A DNA stretch of 28,274 nt from CAYLJJ01 sp964384025 (lineage in GTDB: Bacteria > Myxococcota_A > Bradymonadia > UBA7976 > UBA1532): positions 1 through 28,274 of the forward strand of contig CAYLJJ010000089.1 in assembly GCA_964384025.1 (NCBI GenBank), read 5' to 3'. The notes under the pieces were generated by a model, which was not told the origin of the DNA, searched no databases, and saw only the letters and a program-made list of their open reading frames with translations. The position numbers and the translations under genes were made by a program. Positions 15,199 to 22,827 of this stretch are shown here, one piece after another; position 1 is the stretch's first letter, and every line of letters starts with the position of its first letter.

Positions 15199-16187
15199 CT
15201 CTCTCCTCTCTGAGCAGCGGCGAGGATCTTAGGCTGCAGTGGACGATCCGGCCAGCGTTGTTGATGTCTCTTGATGATGCCCTGCATCTGGAGGGGGAAG
15301 CTGACTGAGGGTAGGCGCTCTCCCGCTTGGGGATCTTGAGGACCACTCCACTCAGAGACCAAGAGAGCAGCATCAGCGCAACGGATCAGGAGGCTGCCCT
15401 CTTGGAAACGATGCAGGATCAGCCCTGGAGGTCCTTGGCTGGGAGCCGCGAAGCGCTGAGCACACCAGAGCTTGAGGGCTTGGCCCCGTAACAGGCTGAA
15501 GGCCCCTGGATAGGGGCGGCTCAGGGCATGAATAAAGGCCAATACTGCAGCAGCAGGGCGGTTCCAATCCAGAGCCCCATCTTCAGGGAGGCGCTGAGGC
15601 AGGTAGTAGCTGAGGCCCTCTTGTGGCTGGCCTGGAGGCAGCGAAGCGGGCAGGGCGCGGATCATCTCTGCGGCGGCATAGACCACCGCCTGATAGGAGC
15701 TGCGGATTCCTTCACTGAATCCATAACGCAGGCGGCGGCGCGCCAGCACCGGCCCCTCATCTGCGCCAGGTTGCAGACGGAAGAGGGCGATCTCAAACTC
15801 TGGCTCTTCTAGGATCAGCGCCCAGTTTTGAGGAGAGCGCCCTCGCCCAGCTTGAATGCCCCAGGGGCTGCCGTGGAGCCCCAAGGCCCCCTGTCGAGGC
15901 TGCACCAAGAGCCAAGGGGGGATGAGCCGCTGCCAACCCCCCAGGAGCAGGACCTCGATAGAGAGAGACTCTAAGCGGGCGCGATCCTTTGGGCTCCTGA
16001 GGCTGTAATCATCGACCGCCAGGAAGGGGAGACCCAGGGCCGCTGCGTGGGGGGCTAGATCCAGATAACCGGAGAGCTTGTCTCCTGCTGCCCTGGGGCT
16101 CAGACCGATTACTCCCGCGAGGCGATCATGCAGGAGGAGCATCAGATCCAGGCCCATCTCTACTGTCGCCATCAGATGAAACTTCAC
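15195..16187 (-). CDS. Formyltransferase-domain protein (methionyl-tRNA/sugar N-formyltransferase-like)
   Basis: A 330-aa cytoplasmic protein starting at GTG 16187, which overlaps the deacetylase stop (GTGA). GGAGG lies about 12 bases upstream. A longer frame to 16235 starts inside the previous gene and is rejected. The N-terminal formyltransferase fold contains LGLHGSPWGIQAGRGRSP with His105, QNWALI, and the aspartate of GADEG (D143). In Fmt and ArnA the residue two before the His is a catalytic Asn; here it is Gly103. The C-terminal part has the Fmt-like linker DWNRPAAAVLAFIHALSRPY followed by PGAFSLL. It would transfer a formyl group from 10-formyl-tetrahydrofolate to an amine. Operon context favours an amino sugar over initiator tRNA, and this is not the housekeeping fmt gene as far as I can see. 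Substrate is inferred. Confidence 0.78.
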   Translation of the reverse strand: MKFHLMATVEMGLDLMLLLHDRLAGVIGLSPRAAGDKLSGYLDLAPHAAALGLPFLAVDDYSLRSPKDRARLESLSIEVLLLGGWQRLIPPWLLVQPRQGALGLHGSPWGIQAGRGRSPQNWALILEEPEFEIALFRLQPGADEGPVLARRRLRYGFSEGIRSSYQAVVYAAAEMIRALPASLPPGQPQEGLSYYLPQRLPEDGALDWNRPAAAVLAFIHALSRPYPGAFSLLRGQALKLWCAQRFAAPSQGPPGLILHRFQEGSLLIRCADAALLVSEWSGPQDPQAGERLPSVSFPLQMQGIIKRHQQRWPDRPLQPKILAAAQRGER

Positions 16188-16831
16188 GGCTCGCTGAGCG
16201 CCTCCAAGAGATCCATGGGGCGGCGCAGTCGCCAAGCTCGATGCTCACGCAGCTCCCAGTCCAAGCCCTCGATCCAGCGTCGCGCTACATCCAAGATCAC
16301 CTGGGGATAGCGGACCTCCTCTTTGGCGTAATGCTCTGGATGTAAGAGCAGCTGAAGTGGCCCATGTTGAGCCCGTCGGATAAAGCTCAGGGGATCCTTG
16401 GAGCGAAAATCCTGGCAGGAGTCTGAAAGGTAACGATCATCACCAAAGATGCAAGGATCATAGGCGTTTAAGAAGCCCTCATAGAGTGGAAAACGACCGC
16501 TCAGGGAGGGGTTATGTAGGCTCAGGACCCTGACGGGCTGCCCTGTCCAGCTCTGAAGACGCGCTGCCTCCTCCTGAACGGCGCTCTCTGGATTCGAGTG
16601 CGCCTGAGGATCAAAGTGCAGACCCAGCTCCATGCCCAGCTCAAGGAGACGATCAAGACGGGCGCGGTTGATGGGGGCCGCTGGATTATAGCTCCAGGCG
16701 GTCATCAAGATGCAGTAGCTGGCTTGGATGCCTAAGCGCTGCTCCAGCTCCGCAAGGGCAACCGCAGCGCCTAAGTCCAGATCTACATCGTGACGCAAGA
16801 GCAGGGCGGGTCCAGCCTCCCAGCGCCCCAA
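16184..16831 (-). CDS. NodB-like polysaccharide deacetylase family protein
   Basis: At least 215 aa. The metal-site signature of the family, LLRHDVDLD, is at 11-19 (Asp15, Asp17). It is followed by AELEQRLGIQASYCILM, by LHFDPQAH with His72 and His79, and by LLLHPEHY (His164) near the end. These match divergent carbohydrate-esterase-4-like proteins that remove N-acetyl groups from sugars. The only usual start codon in frame is TTG at 16831, which has no ribosome binding site and clips the N-terminus. The open frame continues back to 16900, and the added residues IFSYPLLSAFLRACQAQAPL look like the family's normal N-terminal helix. Thus translation probably begins upstream, perhaps at ATC 16897. 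The end overlaps the formyltransferase start by 4 nt. A deacetylase that exposes an amine for the next enzyme to formylate would fit, which is inference. Confidence 0.78.
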   Translation of the reverse strand: MGRWEAGPALLLRHDVDLDLGAAVALAELEQRLGIQASYCILMTAWSYNPAAPINRARLDRLLELGMELGLHFDPQAHSNPESAVQEEAARLQSWTGQPVRVLSLHNPSLSGRFPLYEGFLNAYDPCIFGDDRYLSDSCQDFRSKDPLSFIRRAQHGPLQLLLHPEHYAKEEVRYPQVILDVARRWIEGLDWELREHRAWRLRRPMDLLEALSEP

Positions 16832-16905
16832 AGGGAGGAGGGGAGCTTGAGCTTGGCAGGCGCGCAGGAAGGCGCTGAGGAGGGGATAACTGAAGATGGC
16901 TTAAG

Positions 16906-16910
16906 CTCCC
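16906..16910 (-). promoter_or_regulatory. Ribosome binding site suggesting an ATC start for the deacetylase
   Basis: GGGAG on the minus strand lies just after the stop of the dihydroorotate-dehydrogenase-like gene and eight bases before ATC at 16897-16895. That codon begins an open 22-residue extension of the deacetylase frame. The canonical TTG at 16831 has no such site. Confidence 0.4.
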
Positions 16911-16913
16911 GCT

Positions 16914-17891
16914 CTAATCGCAGCCCAGGAGGGTTTTGATATATTGGGCTCGCTCAAAATAGCGCCCCTGCCCTCTTTTAGAGATCCGCCCTTGAAAATC
17001 TCCGATAGAGCCAAAGCCTTGAGCCTCCATCCACTCTTTGAGTCCTCGTAGCATCTCAGGGATCACCTTGGGTCCCTCACGGTAGAGGATCGAGGCGATC
17101 TGCACTACATCCGCGCCTGCTAAGAGCGCCTTGATCAGATCCTCAGCGCTGTGAACCCCTGTGGTTAACGCCATATGGCACTTGAGGTGGGGGCGCATGA
17201 TCGCAGTCCAGCGCAGCGGGAGGAGCAAGTCGTTGGAGCTTGAGAAGTTGACTTGGTGGTTGATCTTGAGCTTGTGGATATCGATATCGGGCTGGAAGAA
17301 GCGGTTAAAGAGCACGATGGCGTCAGCGCCTGCTCTCTCCAGGGCCTTGGAGAAGTTGAGGAGGGAGGAGTAAGCAGGGGCTATCTTGATGGCGAGAGGG
17401 CAGGAGAGCCGCGCTTTGACTGCCTGAACCAGCTCGACATGCTCCTGCTCTATCTGAGCGGCAGAGCGCTCTGGCTGGGTCGCAATATCATAGATGTTTA
17501 ACTCAATGGCGTCCGCTCCTGCACGCTCAAGTTGCCCAGCATAAGAGATCCAGCGCTCTCGGCTCGTGCAGTTGACACTGGCGATAACGGGTATCTCTAC
17601 CACCTTACGGATTGCTTTAAGGCGCTTGAGGTACTCCATAGGGCCGATCCAGTGAAGCAGATCGGACTGAAGGTAGTTGTGCGCCTCAAAGTGGGCCTCA
17701 GAGGCCAACGCGCTCTCAGTCTCAGCCATCTCTGCTCTGATCTCCTCTTCAAAGATCGATCGCAGCACCAGGGCCGCCGCCCCTTGCTCCTCTAGGAGCT
17801 TGGCTTTGGCGGGATGAGTGGAGAAGGTGGAGCTCCCGATCACGATGGGGTTTTTGAGTTTTAGGCCCATATACTCGGTGCTGAGCTGCAT
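16914..17891 (-). CDS. Dihydroorotate dehydrogenase-like FMN enzyme
   Basis: A 325-aa TIM-barrel protein of the class 1 dihydroorotate dehydrogenase-like group. It opens MQLSTEYMGLKLKNPIVIGS, with FMN-loop features IPVIASVNCTS (100-110), GADAIELNIYD (125-135), PLAIKIAP (165-172), GADAIVLFNRF (188-198) and ALTTGVHSAEDLIKALLAGA (241-260). VVQIASILYREG completes the phosphate site. Cys108 or a nearby Ser could serve as active base. Length and motifs fit the 'DHOD-like' paralogues, which often sit outside pyrimidine operons, and no pyrimidine gene is nearby. The reaction is probably flavin oxidation or reduction of a small ring, not proven to be dihydroorotate. ATG 17891 follows GAGGAAGAGAG. It is the first gene of the five-gene operon, and the 98-bp gap to the chemoreceptor gene may hold the promoter. 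Confidence 0.82.
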   Translation of the reverse strand: MQLSTEYMGLKLKNPIVIGSSTFSTHPAKAKLLEEQGAAALVLRSIFEEEIRAEMAETESALASEAHFEAHNYLQSDLLHWIGPMEYLKRLKAIRKVVEIPVIASVNCTSRERWISYAGQLERAGADAIELNIYDIATQPERSAAQIEQEHVELVQAVKARLSCPLAIKIAPAYSSLLNFSKALERAGADAIVLFNRFFQPDIDIHKLKINHQVNFSSSNDLLLPLRWTAIMRPHLKCHMALTTGVHSAEDLIKALLAGADVVQIASILYREGPKVIPEMLRGLKEWMEAQGFGSIGDFQGRISKRGQGRYFERAQYIKTLLGCD

Positions 17892-17989
17892 CTCTCTTCC
17901 TCTCAGATTGATTAAGGGGCCGGACGGTATCTCTCTCGCCCTGAGTGAGCAATCCCAAAAAGCGGAGTTGAGCCCTATAGCGGAGGTGT

Positions 17990-19801
17990 CTAGATCTCGA
18001 AGCCTGAGATCATCTGGTTGATCTCTTCAGAGACTCTCTCCAGAGCCTGGGTTGAGTCTTGGAGTATCTCGCTGCTCTCCACAGCGCCTTGGACGGCCAT
18101 GTTGAGGGAAGAGATCTGCTGAGCGGATTCGCAGGCCTGCTCTCGAATCTGTATCAGGCCTGCGCTTTCTCCCCCTTCAACCGCCAGGATGAGCCTGCTT
18201 TCGGCCTGTTCCATTGAGCCTTGGCTCTCAGAGGTCTCTGTTGCAATGCGGTCCAAATCGATGTCGATCTCGGTGATGATGCTGGAGATCTGAGTGATAT
18301 CTTGTCCCACCTCAGAGATCACCCCTGACTGCTCCTCGACGGCGACAGCGATGGTTTTGTTGACCGCGTTGATCTCTTGGATCATCTCATTAATCTTGTT
18401 AAAATGGTCCGATGTCGAACTCATTTTCTCATCCATCTCATAGATCTTAGCCTCGATAGTCTTCGTCGCATCTGAGGTTTCTTTGGCGAGGTCCTTCACT
18501 TCTCGAGCGACGACAGCAAAACCCTTACCAGCTTCCCCGGCATTGGCCGCTTCGATATTGGCGTTGAGAGCCAATAGTCGCGTTTGGGATGCGATTTTTT
18601 GTATCAGAATAACGACTTGGTTGATATCAGCTACAGTGCTATGCAGAGTGCCCACTGCTTTTTTTGCTCTTATAGATGATGTTTGAGCATCATCGGCCAT
18701 TTTTGAGGCTATAGATGTGTTCGAAGAGACGCCAAACAGGCTCACCCTCATCTCTTCAGCTGCAGCAGCCACGCTATTTACAGACTCTGTGACATTGTTT
18801 GTCCTAAATGCGATCGATTTAAGAGATTTAACCGTATGCTTCTGATTTTCACTTGTTTTTTGAACATCTAATGATGCAGATAATATCTCATTACTGTTTT
18901 CATTGATTGCATTTGCTAATTCACTCGAAAATTGTTCATTTTTTTCGATTTGTATTTTGAGTGTACTCGAAAGTTCACCGAAACTTTTGCTCGAAGATGA
19001 AAGGGACTGTGATGTTGTTGAAACAATTTCACCATGATTTTTGAGTTTTGATAATGTTCCTCTGAAAAACCCAACCATCTCATCAAATGATAATAAAATC
19101 TTACCTATTTCATCTTTCCTTATCGAATCAACTTTCTGAGTTAGATCTCCATCAACTACTGATTCTGCAAATAAGACTGCATTAATCAATGGGTTAGCAA
19201 TCATCTTATTAACCCTCGAGATGAGTAGTAATACTGTAACCACCGCGATAAATAAAATTAAATATTGTATATAAAAAAGCGCCAATATTTTTTGATCTGA
19301 TTCAGACTGAAATCCGATTGTTATTCTATTGCTCTCCTTAAGCAGAGAGATGTTATTTTCCAATATCCATGAAGTTGTTATTTCTAGATTTTTTTTACTA
19401 TGATCAGCCCTAAGCTGATTTAAAATCCGTATCCCAGATGCCCAAAGCGTGACCCCTGTTTTGGCGATCTCTGCGATATTTTCAGAGCTCTTTGGGAGTT
19501 CTACCTCACCACCAGAGCTTCCAACCGTGATCCCCCCATCGATGAGGGCCCGCAAGGTCTTATCAAAGAGGTCTACAGAGACAAAGAACTCAGAGGAGCG
19601 CTCCTTACTATCCTCTGTTTTCTGAAGCATAAACAGCTCTTTGGCCATTCTCTGGCTAAGCATCCTTTGGCGCCCAGCGAGGTTGATCTGAAGGCCGTCC
19701 GCTTTCTGTGCTTTAAGTCGCCAGTTGACGATCAGGACACCGCTGGCTTGTAGCCCCAAAAAGATCAGGAAGTAAAGCAGCAATCTCCTGCGTACGGACA
19801 T
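17990..19801 (-). CDS. Methyl-accepting chemotaxis protein with PilJ-type sensor domain
   Basis: A 603-aa receptor. TM1 is at about 7-26. The periplasmic sensor (27-170) opens with the PilJ/NarX-like P-box LQINLAGRQRMLSQRMAKEL. TM2 is at about 172-194, then a HAMP domain (about 196-250), a long coiled coil and the signalling hairpin tip at about 400-435 (RLLALNANIEAANAGEAGKG), which binds CheA and CheW. No C-terminal CheR-binding pentapeptide is present (ends MISGFEI). ATG 19801 has GGAGG at 6-base spacing. Base composition is mosaic: hand counts give 16/60 GC at 18841-18900 and 17/60 at 19261-19320, against 35/60 at 18061-18120 and 37/60 at 19501-19560. The AT-rich stretch covers about residues 118-400. 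No other che gene is nearby. Ligand is unknown. Confidence 0.92.
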   Translation of the reverse strand: MSVRRRLLLYFLIFLGLQASGVLIVNWRLKAQKADGLQINLAGRQRMLSQRMAKELFMLQKTEDSKERSSEFFVSVDLFDKTLRALIDGGITVGSSGGEVELPKSSENIAEIAKTGVTLWASGIRILNQLRADHSKKNLEITTSWILENNISLLKESNRITIGFQSESDQKILALFYIQYLILFIAVVTVLLLISRVNKMIANPLINAVLFAESVVDGDLTQKVDSIRKDEIGKILLSFDEMVGFFRGTLSKLKNHGEIVSTTSQSLSSSSKSFGELSSTLKIQIEKNEQFSSELANAINENSNEILSASLDVQKTSENQKHTVKSLKSIAFRTNNVTESVNSVAAAAEEMRVSLFGVSSNTSIASKMADDAQTSSIRAKKAVGTLHSTVADINQVVILIQKIASQTRLLALNANIEAANAGEAGKGFAVVAREVKDLAKETSDATKTIEAKIYEMDEKMSSTSDHFNKINEMIQEINAVNKTIAVAVEEQSGVISEVGQDITQISSIITEIDIDLDRIATETSESQGSMEQAESRLILAVEGGESAGLIQIREQACESAQQISSLNMAVQGAVESSEILQDSTQALERVSEEINQMISGFEI

Positions 19802-19820
19802 CTTCTTCCTCCAAATTTCT

Positions 19821-19856
19821 AGTTAAAAGTCGGAAGCTCGGCGGAGAGCTTTAACT
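19821..19856. promoter_or_regulatory. Hairpin in the divergent MCP/transporter spacer
   Basis: AAGCTC (19834-19839) and GAGCTT (19846-19851) form a 6-bp stem around GGCGGA. Outer arms AGTTA (19821-19825) and TAACT (19852-19856) extend it with an eight-base bulge on one side. The spacer 19802-19929 must hold the promoters of both genes, so an operator is plausible, but no consensus promoter was recognised. Confidence 0.3.
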
Positions 19857-19929
19857 CAGCGTGATTTTTCTCCCTTTTCGAGAGTTCCTGTTAGGCTCTC
19901 CACCTTCCAAGTGACCGACAGTCTTCAAA

Positions 19930-21147
19930 ATGCAAAAAACCTCTCAGAGTCTCCTTTTGAGTTTCCTCGCTTTCGCGATCTTAGGGAGTTATGAGATCGC
20001 GCGCCCTGCTGCAGAGTCGATTTTCCTGAGCCAACATCAGGCCAGCGCCCTGCCTGGAGTCTGGCTCCTGGTTGCTGTGGCAGTCACTTTCACGGTGAGC
20101 TTCTATAACCTCTTCTCCGCGCGGGTCCCTCTGCCTCGATTGATGGCGGCTTGCAGCCTGATCTCTGCCCTCAGCCTCCTGGGGGTTCAAGGAGCCCTCA
20201 AGCTTAAGCTGCCCGGCACAGCCTATGCCCTCTACCTCTGGAAAGATCTCTATATCGTGATCCTCATCGAGCTGTTCTGGACCCTCTCCAACACCCTCTT
20301 GGAGTTAAAGTCCGCCCGTTGGCTCTACGGTCTCTTCTGCGCGGCGGGCTCTCTGGGCGCGATCTCGGGGGCGCGGAGCCTGCGCTTCTTTATGAATCGT
20401 TATGGTTGGGAGACAGAGGAGGCTCTCTGGTTGCTCCTCCCCATCTTCCTGCTGGTGGCGGGCTTGGCCCTGCTTCTCAAGGCAGGCAAGCGCCCCACAC
20501 AGGAGACCTCGAGTGATTGGCGGGAAGGTTTTAAGGTGCTCAAGGGGAGCCGCTACCTCCTCTATCTCCTGCTCCTGATCCTCAGTGTACAGTGGATCAT
20601 CACCCTGGTGGATTATCAGTTTAACAGCTTGGTAGAGCAGCTCTTTGCCCAAGAGAAGGAGCGCACCTTCGCCATCTCAAGGGTCTATGAGTATATCAAC
20701 TACGGTGCGCTGTTGATGCAGCTCCTCACCGGCCTGATTCTCAAAGGGCTGAAGGTCACCGGGGTGATGGCAGGGATCCCCCTCATTATCGGAGGGAGCC
20801 TCCTGGCCCTGCTCTTTAATCCCGGCTTCCTCTTTGCGGCGGTGGCCAAGATCTCAGGTAAGGTCCTGGATTACTCTCTCTTTCGCGCAGCCAAAGAGCT
20901 GCTCTATCTCCCGATGAACTACTCGGAAAAGACCCAGGGCAAGGCGCTCGTGGATATGTTGAGCTATCGCCTCGCCAAGGGAGGCGTGGCCCTTCTACTT
21001 CAGGGTTTGCTGGCTTTGGGAGCGGTCAAGCTGCTTCCCTATGTCACCTTAGTGCAGGTCGTGATCTGGGGGCTCTTAGTCTGGCTCCTGCTGCGCCAGT
21101 ACCATCTTCGCTTGAGCAAGAGGAGGAACGATGAAGCTGATCTATGA
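19930..21147 (+). CDS. MFS-type membrane transporter related to ATP:ADP antiporters (Tlc-like)
   Basis: A 405-aa polytopic inner-membrane protein, about 11-12 hydrophobic segments. Two stretches resemble the nucleotide-exchange group: YLWKDLYIVILIELFWTLSN near 101-120 and FRAAKELLYLPMNYSEKTQG near 318-337, the second being highly characteristic of Tlc-related MFS proteins. The true ATP/ADP translocases of intracellular bacteria are longer (about 500 aa), so nucleotide transport is only a hypothesis here. ATG 19930 lacks a strong ribosome binding site. The last 17 nt overlap the first nucleotidyltransferase gene, implying coupled expression. A transporter that might move nucleotides next to two nucleotidyltransferases is notable. 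A simple solute exporter is the alternative. Confidence 0.72.
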   Translation: MQKTSQSLLLSFLAFAILGSYEIARPAAESIFLSQHQASALPGVWLLVAVAVTFTVSFYNLFSARVPLPRLMAACSLISALSLLGVQGALKLKLPGTAYALYLWKDLYIVILIELFWTLSNTLLELKSARWLYGLFCAAGSLGAISGARSLRFFMNRYGWETEEALWLLLPIFLLVAGLALLLKAGKRPTQETSSDWREGFKVLKGSRYLLYLLLLILSVQWIITLVDYQFNSLVEQLFAQEKERTFAISRVYEYINYGALLMQLLTGLILKGLKVTGVMAGIPLIIGGSLLALLFNPGFLFAAVAKISGKVLDYSLFRAAKELLYLPMNYSEKTQGKALVDMLSYRLAKGGVALLLQGLLALGAVKLLPYVTLVQVVIWGLLVWLLLRQYHLRLSKRRNDEADL

Positions 21148-22057
21148 GACGCTGCATGGCAGCCGCGCCTACGGTTTGGAGCGAGAGGGTTCTGATTGGG
21201 ATTACAAGGGGGTCCTTATCGGGCCTCCCGCTTGGTATCTGGGCTTCCTGGGGGGGCCAGAGCAGATCGAGAAGAGCGCTGATCATGTGTGCTATGAGAT
21301 CCGCAAATTCTTTAAACTGGCGGCAGCCTCTAACCCCAGCATCCTGGAGCTGCTCTTCACCGATCCTCGTCACCATCGCGTCTGTACACCTGCGGGAACT
21401 CAGCTCTTAGAGCATAGAGAGGAGTTTCTCTCTAAGCGGGTCGCTGAAAGCTTTGGAGGCTATGCCCTCTCACAGCTCAAGCGCATCAAAACCCACCGGC
21501 GTTGGCTACTGCACCCCCCTGAGAGGGCGCCAGAGCGGGCAGACTTTAAGCTTCCAACCCGCCCTTTGATCCCCAAGGATCAGCTGGGCGCTCTAAAGGC
21601 TCTCCAGGATGAAGAGATGATGGAGGCGGTAGAGATGAGCCCCAACTTCCTGCATATCCTGGAGCGAGAGCGCGCCTGGTTGAGCGCTCGGCGGCAGTGG
21701 AAGCAGTATCGAGGTTGGCTGAACCACCGTAACCCCAAGCGCGCTGCTCTAGAAGCTCGCTTTGGCTATGACACCAAGCATGCGCTTCATCTGCTGCGCC
21801 TGATGCGTATGGGCGCAGAGATCCTCAAAGGAGAGGGGGTTCAGGTTTTACGTAAAGATCGAGAGGAGCTGCTGGCGGTTCGAGATGGGATCTGGAGCTA
21901 TGAGCAGCTGATGAAGCAGGCTGAGCTTTTGAGCCTTGAGCTGCGCCAAGCCAAGCGAGAGAGCGCTCTGCCTGAGCAGCCGGATGATGAGGCCCTCAAC
22001 CGCCTCTGCGTTGAGATCTGTGAATCCAATTGGGAGAAAAAAGATGCAGAGCTTTGA
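21131..22057 (+). CDS. COG3541-type nucleotidyltransferase (DNA polymerase beta superfamily), copy 1
   Basis: A 308-aa cytoplasmic protein. The N-terminus carries the superfamily motif GSRAYGLEREGSDWDYKG (residues 10-27): Gly10-Ser11 and the metal-binding Asp22 and Asp24. CYEIRKFFKLAAASNP near 54-69 and ILELLF follow, matching the long predicted nucleotidyltransferases found in bacteria and in T4-like phages (NrdC.11 type). The second half is helical and charged. The expected reaction is transfer of a nucleotide from an NTP to an unknown acceptor. Start ATG 21131 has AGGAGG close upstream and lies inside the transporter gene. It overlaps the paralogue that follows by 14 nt. Family is firm, acceptor unknown. 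Confidence 0.83.
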   Translation: MKLIYETLHGSRAYGLEREGSDWDYKGVLIGPPAWYLGFLGGPEQIEKSADHVCYEIRKFFKLAAASNPSILELLFTDPRHHRVCTPAGTQLLEHREEFLSKRVAESFGGYALSQLKRIKTHRRWLLHPPERAPERADFKLPTRPLIPKDQLGALKALQDEEMMEAVEMSPNFLHILERERAWLSARRQWKQYRGWLNHRNPKRAALEARFGYDTKHALHLLRLMRMGAEILKGEGVQVLRKDREELLAVRDGIWSYEQLMKQAELLSLELRQAKRESALPEQPDDEALNRLCVEICESNWEKKDAEL

Positions 22058-22823
22058 ACCCGATCTCGCCCTGGCCCGCCGCTTCCTGCGACAGGAGGGC
22101 CCTGAGGGCCGCCCCCTGCTCTGCGCCATCACCGGCAGCCATCACTATGGCTTTGCCTCGGCGGACAGCGATCTGGATATCAAGGGGATCCACGCGGTCG
22201 CCCCTGAACGACTCCTGGGCCTCTCTAAGCCCAAGATGAGTCATGATCGCCTCCAAGTCTTTGAGGGTTTGGAGTGTGATCTGACCTGCAACGAAGCTCG
22301 CCAAGCGCTGCGGCTTCTCCTGGGGGGCAATGGCAATATGCTGGAGCGGATCTTCTCCCCCTACCAGCTCCTTCAGGGCCCTGACTTCGAGGGCCTTCGT
22401 GGTTTGGCTCAGGGTGCAATCAATCAGAGTTTTTTTAAGCACTATGGAGGTTTTTTTCGAGGGATCTGTCGGGAGCATGAGCGCAGCCCTGAGCCCAGCG
22501 CCAAGGGCCTGCTCTATGCCTATCGAGTGGCCCTCACTGGCGTTCATCTCCTGAGGAGTGGTCAGGTCTTGGCTCACCTGCCCACGCTGGCGCCTCTCTA
22601 TGGTTTCTCCGAGGCTTTAGAGCTGATCACTCTCAAGCAGGAGGCCCATGAGAAGGCCCTGGTCTCTTCTCAAGAGGACCAGCGACATCGAGCACGCTGG
22701 CCTGATCTAGAGGCCGCTTTGAGCGAGGCCAAAGTAGAGTCATTTTTGCCTGAACGCCCCAGCAATCGCGAGGAGTGTCAGCGCTGGTTAGTGGATCTTA
22801 GGCTACAGGCTCTGAGACTCTAG
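22044..22823 (+). CDS. COG3541-type nucleotidyltransferase, copy 2 (paralogue)
   Basis: A 259-aa protein starting at ATG 22044, preceded by GGGAG at 8-base spacing and overlapping copy 1 by 14 nt. A frame open back to 21936 is inside copy 1 and is not used. The active-site motif is GSHHYGFASADSDLDIKG (31-48), with Gly31-Ser32 and Asp43/Asp45. DLTCNEARQALRLLLGGN (79-96), then GNMLERIFSP, aligns by eye with the copy 1 segment CYEIRKFFKLAAASNP, then ILELLF, so the two arose from a common ancestor but have diverged. It is about 50 residues shorter than copy 1. The two may form a heterodimer or act in sequence, which is inference. Adjacent partner is a 113-aa unknown protein four bases downstream. 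Confidence 0.83.
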   Translation: MQSFEPDLALARRFLRQEGPEGRPLLCAITGSHHYGFASADSDLDIKGIHAVAPERLLGLSKPKMSHDRLQVFEGLECDLTCNEARQALRLLLGGNGNMLERIFSPYQLLQGPDFEGLRGLAQGAINQSFFKHYGGFFRGICREHERSPEPSAKGLLYAYRVALTGVHLLRSGQVLAHLPTLAPLYGFSEALELITLKQEAHEKALVSSQEDQRHRARWPDLEAALSEAKVESFLPERPSNREECQRWLVDLRLQALRL

Positions 22824-22827
22824 GAAG

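Noticed and set aside
16914..17891. Housekeeping pyrD
   Set aside because: No pyrimidine genes nearby, and it heads a glycan-type operon. Motifs fit the DHOD-like paralogue group better, though the true substrate is unknown.
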